Below are positions 35,970 to 45,570 of a stretch of DNA of 64,000 bases, piece by piece (position 1 is the stretch's first letter; every line of letters starts with the position of its first letter). The DNA lies in NCBI RefSeq assembly GCF_000812025.2, contig NZ_JWJE02000018.1, forward strand, positions 1-64,000. Reading direction: 5' to 3'. The notes beneath the pieces were generated by a model. It was not told where the DNA came from. It did no database searches and was given only the letters and a program-made list of their open reading frames with translations. Source of the DNA: Bacillus thermotolerans (GTDB lineage: Bacteria; Bacillota; Bacilli; Bacillales; Domibacillaceae). The position numbers were made by a program, and so were the translations under genes.

Positions 35970-36857
35970 ATGCGTTTTGATGAAGCTTATTCAGGCAACA
36001 TTTTTATCGGCGCCCAGCAGGACTACGAAAACTGCAAGGTGGTCCTGTATGGCATGCCGATGGATTGGACAGTCAGCTACCGGCCGGGTTCACGCTTCGG
36101 CCCGGGACGTATCCGTGAGGTATCCATCGGCCTGGAAGAATACAGCCCTTATCTAGACCGGGAGTTAGAGGAAATCAGCTATTTTGATGCAGGCGATATT
36201 CCGCTTCCGTTCGGAAACCCCGCTAAAAGTCTGAACTTGATCGAAGACTATATTGACGGCTTATTGCAGGATGGCAAATTCCCGCTTGGCATGGGCGGTG
36301 AGCACCTTGTTTCTTGGCCCGTCATGAAGGCGGTAGCGAAGAAGTATCCAGACCTGGCGATCATTCATATGGATGCACATACGGACCTGCGCACAGAGTA
36401 TGAGGGAGAGCCTCTTTCTCATTCGACGCCTATCCGGAAAATTGCCGAGCTGATCGGCCCTCAAAATGTATATTCGTTCGGTATTCGTTCCGGGATGAAG
36501 GAAGAATTCGAATGGGCGAAGGAAAATGGCATGCATATTTCAAAATTTGAGGTATTGGAACCATTGAAGGAAGTGTTGCCGAAGCTTGCGGGACGCCCTG
36601 TGTATGTGACAATTGATATTGATGTGCTTGACCCAGCACATGCACCGGGGACAGGTACAGTAGATGCAGGCGGCATTACATCTAGAGAGCTTCTAGCCTC
36701 CATTCACGCCATTGCTCACTCAAATGTAAATGTGGTTGGCGGTGACTTGGTCGAAGTCGCACCGGTTTATGACGCCTCTGAACAGACAGCCAATACGGCT
36801 TCCAAGCTGATTCGCGAAATACTGCTTGGCTGGGGACTCGTCAATCAAATGAAGTAA
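35970..36857 (+). CDS. speB: Agmatinase
   Basis: Ureohydrolase of 295 residues, converting agmatine to putrescine and urea. The manganese ligands are in GGEHLVSWPV, IHMDAHTDLR and TIDIDVLDPAHAPGTGT, and GGDLVEVAPVYD follows near the end. The ATG has AAGGTGGGAAGG upstream. Together with speE it gives the arginine-decarboxylase route to spermidine; speA is not in the window. Confidence 0.96.
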   Translation: MRFDEAYSGNIFIGAQQDYENCKVVLYGMPMDWTVSYRPGSRFGPGRIREVSIGLEEYSPYLDRELEEISYFDAGDIPLPFGNPAKSLNLIEDYIDGLLQDGKFPLGMGGEHLVSWPVMKAVAKKYPDLAIIHMDAHTDLRTEYEGEPLSHSTPIRKIAELIGPQNVYSFGIRSGMKEEFEWAKENGMHISKFEVLEPLKEVLPKLAGRPVYVTIDIDVLDPAHAPGTGTVDAGGITSRELLASIHAIAHSNVNVVGGDLVEVAPVYDASEQTANTASKLIREILLGWGLVNQMK

Positions 36858-36860
36858 ACA

Positions 36861-36897
36861 AAGAAACACCTCCAAGCTTGCTCTTGGAGGTGTTCTT
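36861..36897. terminator. Terminator between speB and the convergent small gene
   Basis: AAGAA-ACACCTCCAAG and CTTGGAGGTGT-TCTT form an 11-bp core stem plus A/T flank with a 6-base loop. Confidence 0.8.
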
Positions 36898-36900
36898 TAT

Positions 36901-37242
36901 TTAAAAGTCTTTTTTCTCACTTAAGCGGTATTTATCAAGAATTCCCATCTGGTCAATGTGATGTCTAGCTTCCTCGTCGCCAAATTTATAGATTAAGCCA
37001 TAGATCGCAATGAGTGAGCGGTCGTACTGGTCGTCTTGGGGGTCGATGGAATAATCAAGGTATGGGACATGGGCGCGGGCAAATGTACTTACTTCGGCTG
37101 AGTAGTTTTCTGAAAGAATCTGTCTAATAAAGTCTGCTTCCTCCTCTGTCACAGCGATTCGGAAGTTTCCTTTTGCATCTGATGTCGGCAGCATTTCTCT
37201 ACTGGCAGGATCCACATAATAAATATGCTTCTCTTGTTCCAT
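36901..37242 (-). CDS. Conserved hypothetical protein
   Basis: A 113-residue soluble, acidic protein, EKHIYYVDPASREMLPTSD at the start, then VTEEEADFIRQILSENYSAE and SLIAIYGLIYKFGDEEARHH. I do not recognise a catalytic motif. I believe similar proteins are common beside the spe genes in Bacillus but cannot name a function. I choose the ATG at 37242 (GGAG about 9 bases upstream) over the one five codons earlier. Confidence 0.65.
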   Translation of the reverse strand: MEQEKHIYYVDPASREMLPTSDAKGNFRIAVTEEEADFIRQILSENYSAEVSTFARAHVPYLDYSIDPQDDQYDRSLIAIYGLIYKFGDEEARHHIDQMGILDKYRLSEKKDF

Positions 37243-37450
37243 AATTAACAGCTCCAATCCTTTTTTTATTGATGTACCACAAGTGCCGGCACTTTAATCT
37301 TCAAGAAAGACAGAAAGTATGAATTCAAGAAGAGAAGCCTACCCTTTTTAGAGAGAGCAGGCGATGAAAGGAACTTCGCATTGCAATTTTATATAAACAT
37401 TTTTATACTTAATAAGTTATAACAAGAATTTTTAAAAGGATGTGAATAGC

Positions 37451-37894
37451 TTGATCAAACAAACGCAAGCACATATTCCTGTTAGTATTCATTTAGTATC
37501 GAGCGTTGAGCAAGAAGGACAAAAGGACATTTATGAGATGATGCTTTCCGGAAAGTTCTATGAGCAGGGTCAGCTGTATGTTCTTGAATATGAAGAGCGT
37601 CAGGAAGAAGGCTCTATCCATACAACGATTGAGTTCTCTAAAGATCGTGCTGCCATTTCACGCAGCGGAGCAGTGAACATTAACCTGCCTTTTCACAGGG
37701 AGGAAGCACTAGGCGGTGCCTTCACGACTCCTCAAGGCTCCGTACCCATTACAACCGAAACAAAGAAGCTTTCCCACAGCCATACATACGGAGAATCGAC
37801 ATTAAAGGGAACGTTTCAAATTGACTACAGCCTGCATGTGCAAGAGCAAACGGTAGGCAAATACTCCCTAGAAATTCAATTCAACGAAAAATAA
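37451..37894 (+). CDS. ywiB: DUF1934 protein YwiB
   Basis: A beta-strand-rich protein of about 147 residues, calycin-like (DUF1934). Characteristic parts are DIYEMMLSGKFYEQGQLYVL, a TIEFSKDRAAISRSGAVNIN stretch and GTFQIDYSLHVQEQTVGKYS. It precedes argS as in B. subtilis. I prefer the TTG at 37451 (AAAAGGA 10 bases upstream) over the GTG three codons earlier. Function unknown. Confidence 0.8.
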   Translation: MIKQTQAHIPVSIHLVSSVEQEGQKDIYEMMLSGKFYEQGQLYVLEYEERQEEGSIHTTIEFSKDRAAISRSGAVNINLPFHREEALGGAFTTPQGSVPITTETKKLSHSHTYGESTLKGTFQIDYSLHVQEQTVGKYSLEIQFNEK

Positions 37895-37920
37895 ACACAA
37901 CGCTTTATTGCTTTAGTGTA

Positions 37921-37939
37921 GTGGGGGACAGACCCCCGC
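37921..37939 (+). other. Short GC hairpin before argS
   Basis: GTGGGGG-ACAGA-CCCCCGC, a 7-bp stem in the 85-base gap between ywiB and argS, about 40 bases before the argS start. It lacks a T tract, so it may be a processing or stability element. Confidence 0.4.
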
Positions 37940-37979
37940 TGCTTTAAAGCGCGAAAGACTCATGAGGAGGTAATAATAA

Positions 37980-39650
37980 ATGAATGTGGCAGAGAAGGTT
38001 CAGGAGGCATTAAAGGCGGAGATCAAGGCGGCCGTATTAAAGGCGGGCTTGGCAGAGGAGGCCGAGGTGCCTGCTGTCGTATTAGAGGTGCCGAAAGAGA
38101 AGGCGCACGGTGATTATTCAACGAACATGGCGATGCAGCTGGCTCGCATTGCCAAAAAAGCGCCGCGTGCGATTGCGGATGATATCATCGCGCATTTTGA
38201 TTCGTCCAAAGCCTCAATTGAAAAGATTGAAATTGCTGGTCCCGGCTTTATTAACTTCTATATGGATAACAGCTATTTGACTGATTTGATTCCAGTTGTT
38301 CTCCGAGAAGGAGATGATTATGGCCGGACAAATGCTGGAAATAACGAAAAGGTCCAAGTGGAATTCGTATCAGCTAACCCGACAGGAGACCTGCATCTAG
38401 GGCATGCCCGCGGTGCCTCAGTCGGTGACTCCTTATGCAACATACTGGACAAGGCAGGCTATGATGTAACGAGAGAATATTATATTAATGATGCCGGCAA
38501 TCAAATTAATAACCTGGCTTTATCGGTAGAAGCTCGTTACTTCCAAGCGCTTGGCCATGACAAGGAGATGCCGGAGGACGGGTATCATGGACAAGACATT
38601 GTTGGGATTGGTCAAAAGCTGGCGGACGAATTCGGCGATAAATTTGTGAATATGGAGGAGAAGGAACGCTTTAACACGTTTAGAGAGTACGGCTTGAAGT
38701 ATGAAATGGAGAAGCTGAAGAAGGACTTGGAGGATTTCCGCGTGAAGTTCGATGTTTGGTATTCAGAAACCTCTCTTTACCAAAACGGCAAAATCGATGA
38801 AGCGCTCGCTGCCCTGCGTGAAAAGGGTCATATTTATGAAGAGGACGGGGCCGTTTGGTTCCGCTCTACAGCTTTCGGTGATGACAAAGACCGGGTATTG
38901 ATTAAGAATGACGGCAGCTACACATACTTAACACCAGATTTAGCCTATCATAAGGATAAATTTGACCGTGGATTTGAGAAGGTCATCAATGTTTGGGGGG
39001 CCGACCATCACGGCTATATTCCGCGGATGAAAGCGGCAGTTGAAGCGCTTGGCTACAACCCTGACCAGCTAGAAGTAGAAATTATTCAACTGGTTCACCT
39101 GTATAAGAACGGTGAAAAAATGAAGATGAGTAAACGGACAGGAAAAGCCGTAACGATGCGGGATCTTGTGGAAGAAGTAGGGTTAGATGCTGTCCGCTAC
39201 TTCTTTGCGATGAGAAGCTCGGATACGCATATGGACTTCGACCTTGACTTAGCCGTGTCCGAGTCCAATGAAAACCCGGTGTACTATGCTCAATATGCTC
39301 ATGCTCGCATTTGCAGCATTTTGCGCCAGGGTGAAGAGCAAGACTTAACGGTAAACGAGCAGGCGGACCTGTCTCCTTTAAAAGCAGAGAAAGAATTTGA
39401 GCTGTTAAAGAAAATCGGTGACTTCCCGCAAGCGATTGCGGAAGCAGCTGAAAAGCGCATTCCTCACCGAATGACGAATTATGTTCAGGAGCTGTCTGCT
39501 GCCTTCCATAGCTTTTATAATGCAGAAAAAGTGTTAGATGCGGAGAACAAGCCGCTATCAGAGGCCCGCTTAGCACTAATTCAAGCGGTTCAGGTTACAC
39601 TGAAAAATGCTTTGCAGTTAATTGGCGTATCTGCCCCGGAAAAAATGTAA
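37980..39650 (+). CDS. argS: Arginyl-tRNA synthetase
   Basis: Class I aminoacyl-tRNA synthetase, 556 residues. The additional N-terminal domain occupies about 1-110. The HIGH signature reads [15 protein letters not shown] and the KMSKS equivalent is [15 protein letters not shown]. ALAs expected there is a C-terminal DALR-type anticodon-binding domain ([18 protein letters not shown]). It charges tRNA(Arg). Start ATG with GAGGAGG upstream. The gap to ywiB is too short for a T-box leader. Strong terminator follows. Confidence 0.97.
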   Translation: MNVAEKVQEALKAEIKAAVLKAGLAEEAEVPAVVLEVPKEKAHGDYSTNMAMQLARIAKKAPRAIADDIIAHFDSSKASIEKIEIAGPGFINFYMDNSYLTDLIPVVLREGDDYGRTNAGNNEKVQVEFVSANPTGDLHLGHARGASVGDSLCNILDKAGYDVTREYYINDAGNQINNLALSVEARYFQALGHDKEMPEDGYHGQDIVGIGQKLADEFGDKFVNMEEKERFNTFREYGLKYEMEKLKKDLEDFRVKFDVWYSETSLYQNGKIDEALAALREKGHIYEEDGAVWFRSTAFGDDKDRVLIKNDGSYTYLTPDLAYHKDKFDRGFEKVINVWGADHHGYIPRMKAAVEALGYNPDQLEVEIIQLVHLYKNGEKMKMSKRTGKAVTMRDLVEEVGLDAVRYFFAMRSSDTHMDFDLDLAVSESNENPVYYAQYAHARICSILRQGEEQDLTVNEQADLSPLKAEKEFELLKKIGDFPQAIAEAAEKRIPHRMTNYVQELSAAFHSFYNAEKVLDAENKPLSEARLALIQAVQVTLKNALQLIGVSAPEKM

Positions 39651-39656
39651 AAGAAA

Positions 39657-39693
39657 AAAGTCCTGCGAGAACAAAGGGGATCGCAGGACTTTT
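39657..39693 (+). terminator. Terminator of argS
   Basis: AAAAGTCCTGCGA and TCGCAGGACTTTT form a perfect 13-bp stem, with CTTTT following. Confidence 0.85.
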
Positions 39694-39748
39694 CTTTTGG
39701 AAAAAGAGTCTAACTAAATAGAATATTTTTTATATTACAAACTAATGG

Positions 39749-39776
39749 TTGACTGAACGCTCGTTCATAATATAAT
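39749..39776 (+). promoter_or_regulatory. fadF promoter with an overlapping FadR-type operator
   Basis: TTGACT (39749-39754), 16 bases, TATAAT (39771-39776). The palindromic box TGACTGAACGCTCGTTCA (39750-39767) covers the -35 and spacer; its core TGAACG-CT-CGTTCA is symmetrical. The same box, 16 of 18 identical, recurs at 42138-42155. The layout suits repression by the TetR/FadR protein encoded in the cluster. Confidence 0.65.
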
Positions 39777-39841
39777 ATAACTAATATAAATATTCTGAAA
39801 AGTGTAAACTTTATTCATGAAAGAGGGGAGTGCAACGGGGA

Positions 39842-42034
39842 ATGAACGCTTTGTTGTGGGTTAACTTGCTTGCCGCTGTTCTTGTAATCGCTTACGGAGT
39901 GTACTTATTCGCTTACGTATTAAAGACACGCTACGAGTATATTCAGCTAGGCCAGAAGCAAGAGTTCGATAATGATGTCAAGAAGCGGCTAGAGAAAATT
40001 TGGGTGTATGTATTCGGGCAGAAGAAGCTGCTGAAAGACAAGAAGAGCGGGGCTATTCATGTCATGTTCTTCTATGGCTTTATTCTTGTACAGCTTGGTG
40101 CTATCGATTTCATTATCAAAGGCATTGTGCCTGGAGCTCACTTGCCGCTCGGGCCGCTGTATGAGGGCTTTAAATTTTTCCAGGAGCTTGTGACATTGAT
40201 GATTCTAGTGGCTGTTGTATGGGCCTTCCATCGCCGCTACGTAGAAAAACTTGTCCGCTTGAAGCGCGGTTGGAAGAATGGACTCGTTCTTATCTTTATC
40301 GGATTATTAATGGTTTCTGTGTTAGTCGGAAACGGGATGGAGCTCGTTTGGCACCAGGGAAGCGATGTCAGCTGGACATGGTTTGAACCGGTTGCCTCTG
40401 CTGTTGCTGTGAGCTTTTCATGGATAGGCACAAATGCAGCGGTTGCTTTCTTCTATGTTTCCTGGTGGGTTCACCTGCTTGTGCTGCTGGCCTTCCTTGT
40501 GTACGTGCCGCAGTCAAAGCATGCGCATTTGATTTTCGGACCCGCTAATGTGTATTTTCACCGACTGGACCGTCCAGGCACGTTAAAGCCGATTGATTTT
40601 GAAGATGAAACGAAGGAATCATTTGGGGTGGGGAACATCCGGGAATTTAATCAGCTGCAGATGATCGACTTTTATGCCTGTGTAGAATGCGGTCGCTGTA
40701 CGAATATGTGTCCAGCTACTGGAACAGGAAAAATGCTGTCGCCGATGGATTTAATTGTGAAGCTTCGCGATCATCTTACGCACACAGGTGCGGCTGTGAC
40801 ATCTAAGCAGCCTTGGGTACCAGCCTTCGCCTTTTCTGATACAAAAGGAAACCAGCTGGCACTGGCTCAGGAAGAAACAGCAGCTGACCTCTATAATCCT
40901 AGCCTAATTGGTGATGTCATTACGGAAGAGGAAATCTGGGCTTGCACGACTTGCCGTAACTGTGAGGATCAGTGTCCAGTGATGAACGAACACGTCGATA
41001 AAATCATTGACCTTCGTCGATATCTTGTTTTAACGGAGGGGAAAATGGACCCGGAAGCTCAGCGTGCGATGCAAAGCATTGAACGCCAGGGCAATCCATG
41101 GGGGTTAAATCGAAAGGAAAAAGAAAACTGGCGCAGCCTTCGTGAAGATGTTCATGTACCGACAGTAAAAGAACTGAAGAAAGCAGGAGAAGAATTCGAG
41201 TACTTGCTTTGGGTCGGCTCTATGGGTGCGTTTGATAACCGCAGCCAAAAAATTGCTCTTTCCTTTGCCAGACTGTTGAATGAAGCGGGAGTGAAGTTTG
41301 CTATTCTCGGCAACAAAGAGAAGAATTCCGGCGACACGCCGCGCCGTCTCGGCAATGAATTCTTGTTCCAGGAGCTGGCGACTGCCAACATTGCAGAATT
41401 TGAGAAAAACAACGTTCAGAAAATTGTAACGATTGATCCGCATGCTTATAACATTTTTAAAAATGAATACCCGGATTTAGGCTTTAAAGCAGAAGTTTAT
41501 CACCATACAGAGCTGCTGGACCAGCTTGTTAAGGAAGGGCGGCTTGTGCCGCAATATCCAGTGAATGAAACGATTACCTTCCATGACTCATGCTACCTTG
41601 GCCGCTATAACGATGTGTATGATCCGCCGAGGGAGATCTTAAAAGCAATTCCAGGTGTGAAGCTGGCTGAAATGGAGCGGAACCGTCAGGATGGTATGTG
41701 CTGCGGGGCAGGCGGCGGTCTGATGTGGATGGAAGAGGACACAGGGCATCGCATTAACGTGGCACGGACCGAGCAGGCTTTAGCCGTGAATCCGTCTGTG
41801 ATCAGCTCAGGCTGTCCGTACTGTTTAACTATGCTCACGGACGGAACGAAAGCGAAGGAAGTAGAGGACACGATTTCTACTTATGATGTAGCGGAGCTTC
41901 TGGAGAAATCCGTTATTGGTATACGCAAGGCAGATGGTCCACCGGAAGGGGAGCCGACAGAAAAAGACAGCGTAAAAGAGCCAGAGAAGGAAGCGGTAGC
42001 TGAAATGGCTTCTGCAGAAGCTGATAATCTTTAA
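39842..42034 (+). CDS. fadF: FadF-type iron-sulfur membrane oxidoreductase
   Basis: A membrane-bound (Fe-S) reductase of about 730 residues. About six N-terminal helices resemble the cytochrome subunit of nitrate/heterodisulfide reductase. Two 4Fe-4S motifs follow, CVECGRCTNMCPATGTG and CTTCRNCEDQCPVMNEH, then CCG-type domains (FHDSCYLGRYNDVYDPP, GMCCGAGGGLMWMEED). A charged tail of about 40 residues ends it. In B. subtilis, FadF (YwjF) lies next to acdA and likely passes electrons from ETF to quinone (inference). The start is uncertain between GTG 39830 and ATG 39842. Own terminator. Confidence 0.88.
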   Translation: MNALLWVNLLAAVLVIAYGVYLFAYVLKTRYEYIQLGQKQEFDNDVKKRLEKIWVYVFGQKKLLKDKKSGAIHVMFFYGFILVQLGAIDFIIKGIVPGAHLPLGPLYEGFKFFQELVTLMILVAVVWAFHRRYVEKLVRLKRGWKNGLVLIFIGLLMVSVLVGNGMELVWHQGSDVSWTWFEPVASAVAVSFSWIGTNAAVAFFYVSWWVHLLVLLAFLVYVPQSKHAHLIFGPANVYFHRLDRPGTLKPIDFEDETKESFGVGNIREFNQLQMIDFYACVECGRCTNMCPATGTGKMLSPMDLIVKLRDHLTHTGAAVTSKQPWVPAFAFSDTKGNQLALAQEETAADLYNPSLIGDVITEEEIWACTTCRNCEDQCPVMNEHVDKIIDLRRYLVLTEGKMDPEAQRAMQSIERQGNPWGLNRKEKENWRSLREDVHVPTVKELKKAGEEFEYLLWVGSMGAFDNRSQKIALSFARLLNEAGVKFAILGNKEKNSGDTPRRLGNEFLFQELATANIAEFEKNNVQKIVTIDPHAYNIFKNEYPDLGFKAEVYHHTELLDQLVKEGRLVPQYPVNETITFHDSCYLGRYNDVYDPPREILKAIPGVKLAEMERNRQDGMCCGAGGGLMWMEEDTGHRINVARTEQALAVNPSVISSGCPYCLTMLTDGTKAKEVEDTISTYDVAELLEKSVIGIRKADGPPEGEPTEKDSVKEPEKEAVAEMASAEADNL

Positions 42035-42043
42035 AAAATGAAT

Positions 42044-42077
42044 AGAGAAAAAGAGAGGAGTTCCTCTCTTTTTCTCT
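42044..42077 (+). terminator. Terminator of fadF
   Basis: AGAGAAAAAGAGAGGA and TCCTCTCTTTTTCTCT form a perfect 16-bp stem with a 2-base centre. A weak U tract is embedded in the stem. Confidence 0.65.
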
Positions 42078-42137
42078 TCAGCTTGCCCGGCAGTTTTCTA
42101 TATAGCTAAGAAGCTGTCTAATTGTTTGGCGAGCCAT

Positions 42138-42155
42138 TGAGCGAACGTTCAGTCA
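42138..42155. promoter_or_regulatory. Second FadR-type operator, upstream of the thiolase gene
   Basis: TGAGCGAACGTTCAGTCA; its complement TGACTGAACGTTCGCTCA matches the fadF box at 16 of 18 positions. It ends 42 bases before the thiolase start, so the thiolase-to-icmF genes probably have their own regulated promoter. Confidence 0.6.
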
Positions 42156-42197
42156 GAAGGAAGCAAGACGAGTTTTGAAAAAGAGGAGGAGAAAAGT

Positions 42198-43376
42198 GTG
42201 ACGAAGACAGTGATTGTTGAAGGAGCACGTACACCTATCGGAAAGTTTGGCGGCAGCCTGAGTGCATTAACGGCCTCACAGCTTGGCGGAGCAGCCATTA
42301 AAGAGGCGTTAAGACGGTCAGGAGTACAGCCCGAGCAGGTGGAGGAAGTGATTTTTGGAAATGTTCTTCAAGCCGGACAGGGGCAAATTCCTTCACGGCA
42401 AGCAGCGAGAGAAGCAGGCATTCCTTGGGAAGTAAAGACAGAAACAATTAACAAAGTATGCGCTTCAGGGATGCGCAGTGTCACGCTCGCAGACCAGATT
42501 ATCAGGGCAGGTGACGGGGAGATCATCGTAGCTGGCGGGATGGAATCCATGTCAAACGTTCCGTATGCTCTCCCGAAAGGAAGATGGGGCCTTAGAATGG
42601 GCGATGCGTCCGTTGTGGACTTGATGATCCATGATGGCCTGTCATGCAGCTTTACAGGGGTTCACATGGGGACCTATGGAAACGAAACGGCGGAAGAGTT
42701 CAACTTGTCCAGAGAAGAGCAGGATGAGTGGGCAGTGAGAAGTCATCAAAAAGCAGTCGCCGCTATGGAAGAAGGACGCATGGCTGAAGAAATTGTAGCA
42801 GTAGAGGTGCCTCAGCGTAAAGGAGAGCCGGTGATAGTAGAGAAGGATGAAGCACCCCGCAAAGACACAAGCAGAGAGACATTGGCAAAACTTCGTCCAG
42901 CTTTCGACAAGAATGGCACCATTACGGCCGGCAATGCACCGGGTATTAACGATGGCGCCGGCGCTCTTCTGTTAATGAGCGCAGAGCGGGCGGAGAAGGA
43001 AGGGAAGCAGCCGCTGGCAACGATTCTTGCCCACGCCGAGGTAGCAGTAGAAGCAAGTAAATTCCCACAAACACCGGGTCTTGTGATTAACAAGCTCTTG
43101 AAGAAAACCGGTAAATCACTGCAGGATATCGATCTATTTGAAATTAATGAAGCATTTGCAGCGGTTGCGCTTGCCAGCGGCCAGATTGCAGGCGTTGATG
43201 CGGAGAAAGTAAATGTCAACGGAGGAGCCATTGCGCTTGGGCATCCAATCGGAGCCAGCGGCGCAAGAATTATTTTGACACTCGCCTACGAGCTCAGAAG
43301 AAGAGGGGGCGGTATTGGTATCGCCGCGATATGCAGCGGAGGCGGCCAGGGAGACGCCGTCATGATTGAAGTGTAG
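42198..43376 (+). CDS. Acetyl-CoA acetyltransferase / thiolase
   Basis: Thiolase of 392 residues, which cleaves 3-ketoacyl-CoA in beta-oxidation or condenses acetyl-CoA. The nucleophilic cysteine is in [18 protein letters not shown]. The histidine is in [26 protein letters not shown], and the second cysteine in [16 protein letters not shown]. It resembles B. subtilis MmgA/YhfS-type enzymes. The GTG start has AGGAGGAG 6 bases upstream. First gene after the second operator. The following 161 bases have no gene but carry a good AAGGAGGG site for the next one. Confidence 0.93.
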   Translation: MTKTVIVEGARTPIGKFGGSLSALTASQLGGAAIKEALRRSGVQPEQVEEVIFGNVLQAGQGQIPSRQAAREAGIPWEVKTETINKVCASGMRSVTLADQIIRAGDGEIIVAGGMESMSNVPYALPKGRWGLRMGDASVVDLMIHDGLSCSFTGVHMGTYGNETAEEFNLSREEQDEWAVRSHQKAVAAMEEGRMAEEIVAVEVPQRKGEPVIVEKDEAPRKDTSRETLAKLRPAFDKNGTITAGNAPGINDGAGALLLMSAERAEKEGKQPLATILAHAEVAVEASKFPQTPGLVINKLLKKTGKSLQDIDLFEINEAFAAVALASGQIAGVDAEKVNVNGGAIALGHPIGASGARIILTLAYELRRRGGGIGIAAICSGGGQGDAVMIEV

Positions 43377-43537
43377 TTTACTAAAGCCGGCATTCTGACG
43401 CTGGGGAGGTTTCGGGTGCTCCAGCCCATACATATAAAGCAAACTCGAAAGACACAGGCAGGTGCCGGCAAGCATATGGTGAAGCAGAAATACCTGCCCA
43501 TTCTTTTAAGGATGGATACACACAAGGAGGGAAAGAA

Positions 43538-44398
43538 ATGACAATCAAAAAAATTATGGTAATTGGTGCTGGACAAATGGGATCAGGAATTGCTCAGGTG
43601 TGTGCACAAGCGGGCTATGAAGTGATTTTCAATGACTTAAAGCCGGAGATTGTAAGAAAGGGCATAGAAGGCATCGATAAAAATCTCTCTCGACAAGTAA
43701 AGAAAGAACGGATGACAAACGAGGAGAAGGATGCTGTGATCAGTCGCCTCCTCCCATCCTCAGATCTGCAGGATGCAAAAGAGGCAGACCTTGTGATTGA
43801 GGCAGCTGTTGAAAATATCAACGTGAAATGCAAAATCTTCTCTAACCTGGATGCGATTGTTCCAGAGCATGCAATTTTGGCAACAAATACCTCCTCCTTG
43901 CCAATTACAGAAATTGCTGCAGCGACTAACCGGCCGGAAAAGGTGATTGGCATGCACTTTATGAATCCAGTCCCTGTTATGAAGTTAGTAGAGATCATCC
44001 GCGGATTAGCAACTGCTGATGAAGTATACCAAACCATTGAAGATTTAACCCATGCGCTCTCTAAAGTTCCGGTGGAGGTCAATGATTCTCCAGGCTTTGT
44101 CTCTAACCGGGTACTTATGCCGATGATAAATGAAGCAATATATACGCTGTATGAAGGGGTGGCAACAAAGGAAGCCATTGATGAGGTAATGAAGCTTGGG
44201 ATGAATCACCCGATGGGACCGCTCACTCTTGCTGACTTTATTGGCTTGGATACGTGCCTGTACATCATGGAAACATTGCATGATGGCTTTGGAGATGATA
44301 AGTACCGGCCATGTCCGCTGCTCCGAAAATATGTAAAGGCAGGATGGCTCGGCAAGAAATCAGGACGCGGTTTCTACATATACGATGAAAGCATTTAA
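43538..44398 (+). CDS. 3-hydroxybutyryl-CoA dehydrogenase
   Basis: NAD-dependent 3-hydroxyacyl-CoA dehydrogenase, 286 residues, short form like MmgB/Hbd. The Rossmann motif is VIGAGQMGSGIAQVCAQAGY. The catalytic histidine is in GMHFMNPVPVMKLVEIIRG, with NDSPGFVSNRVLMPMINEA and the C-terminal LGMNHPMGPLTLADFIGLD. AAGGAGGG precedes the ATG. It acts between the acyl-CoA dehydrogenases and the thiolase; an enoyl-CoA hydratase is not in this cluster. Confidence 0.94.
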   Translation: MTIKKIMVIGAGQMGSGIAQVCAQAGYEVIFNDLKPEIVRKGIEGIDKNLSRQVKKERMTNEEKDAVISRLLPSSDLQDAKEADLVIEAAVENINVKCKIFSNLDAIVPEHAILATNTSSLPITEIAAATNRPEKVIGMHFMNPVPVMKLVEIIRGLATADEVYQTIEDLTHALSKVPVEVNDSPGFVSNRVLMPMINEAIYTLYEGVATKEAIDEVMKLGMNHPMGPLTLADFIGLDTCLYIMETLHDGFGDDKYRPCPLLRKYVKAGWLGKKSGRGFYIYDESI

Positions 44399-44420
44399 TT
44401 AAACAGCAGGAGGGATCGAG

Positions 44421-45557
44421 ATGGAATTGCGATTTTCACAAGAGCAGCAGATGGTACAGCAAATGGTGAGGGACTTTGCAGAGAAGGAAGCAGCACCATT
44501 TATTGAGCGAATGGAAAAGGGAGAGTTTCCGCATGAACTCCTTAAGAGAATGTCAGAACTCGGCCTGATGGGCATGACCATCCCCGAGGAGTATGGGGGC
44601 AGCAATATGGATTTCACTTCTTACATTCTGACTATACATGAGCTGTCAAAGGTCAGCGCGGTGCTGGGCGTCATTTTATCTGTACACACATCTGTTGGGA
44701 CGAATCCAATTCTATATTTCGGTACCGATGAACAGAAGAAAAAATATATTCCGAAGCTGGCCAGCGGAGAGTACTTAGGAGCATTTTGCTTAACAGAGCC
44801 AGGTGCCGGCTCCGATGCGGCTGGCTTAAAGACAAGGGCCGTGAAACAGGGAGACAGTTATACGATCAACGGGTCGAAGGTATTCATTACGAACGGAGGG
44901 GCAGCTGACACGTATATCGTGTTTGCCTCCACTGATCCGTCGGCAGGAAGCAAGGGAATCTCTGCCTTTATTGTGGAAAAAGGGACCCCAGGGCTAGTTA
45001 TAGGAAAAGATGAAAATAAAATGGGGCTGCACGGTTCGCGTACTGTACAGCTAGCCTTTGAAGATATGAACATTCCAGCATCCCAGCTGCTTGGCAGGGA
45101 GGGAGAAGGCTTCAAGATCGCGATGGCTAATCTGGACGCGGGACGCATTGGGATTGCAGCTCAGGCACTTGGCATTGCAGAGGCTGCTTTTAAGGAGTCT
45201 GTGCAATATGCAAAAGAGCGAAAGCAATTTGGCCAGCCGATTGCCAGCCAGCAGGCGATCGCCTTTAAGCTGGCTGATATGGCGGCAAATATAGAAGCGG
45301 CCAGGCTGCTTGTCTATCGGGCAGCTGACCTTCGCACACAGGGCAAATCGTGCGGAAAGGAAGCATCGATGGCTAAGCTGCATGCATCGAAAACAGCTGT
45401 GGATACAGCCATTGAAGCTGTCCAAATTCATGGCGGCTACGGATACACGAAAGAATACGCGGTGGAGCGGTTTTTCCGCGATGCCAAAATAACGGAAATT
45501 TATGAGGGAACAAGCGAGATACAAAGGATAGTAATCAGTAAGCATCTACTGCGATAA
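44421..45557 (+). CDS. Acyl-CoA dehydrogenase (first copy)
   Basis: FAD acyl-CoA dehydrogenase, 378 residues. It has the N-terminal helical domain, the central [20 protein letters not shown] loop, [15 protein letters not shown], and the C-terminal [20 protein letters not shown]. The catalytic glutamate is expected in [13 protein letters not shown]. Electrons go to ETF. AGGAGG precedes the ATG. It lies 13 bases before a second acyl-CoA dehydrogenase. The pair probably divides chain types (short/branched); this cannot be told by eye. Confidence 0.93.
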   Translation: MELRFSQEQQMVQQMVRDFAEKEAAPFIERMEKGEFPHELLKRMSELGLMGMTIPEEYGGSNMDFTSYILTIHELSKVSAVLGVILSVHTSVGTNPILYFGTDEQKKKYIPKLASGEYLGAFCLTEPGAGSDAAGLKTRAVKQGDSYTINGSKVFITNGGAADTYIVFASTDPSAGSKGISAFIVEKGTPGLVIGKDENKMGLHGSRTVQLAFEDMNIPASQLLGREGEGFKIAMANLDAGRIGIAAQALGIAEAAFKESVQYAKERKQFGQPIASQQAIAFKLADMAANIEAARLLVYRAADLRTQGKSCGKEASMAKLHASKTAVDTAIEAVQIHGGYGYTKEYAVERFFRDAKITEIYEGTSEIQRIVISKHLLR

Positions 45558-45570
45558 AGGGGAGAATAAG

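Noticed and set aside
37895-37979. A T-box or other tRNA-sensing leader before argS
   Set aside because: The gap is 85 bases, too short, and no T-box sequence is visible.
42812-43231. A 139-codon minus-strand frame
   Set aside because: Antisense to the thiolase gene.
43615-44178. A 187-codon minus-strand frame
   Set aside because: Antisense to the 3-hydroxybutyryl-CoA dehydrogenase gene, which has clear motifs and a strong ribosome binding site.
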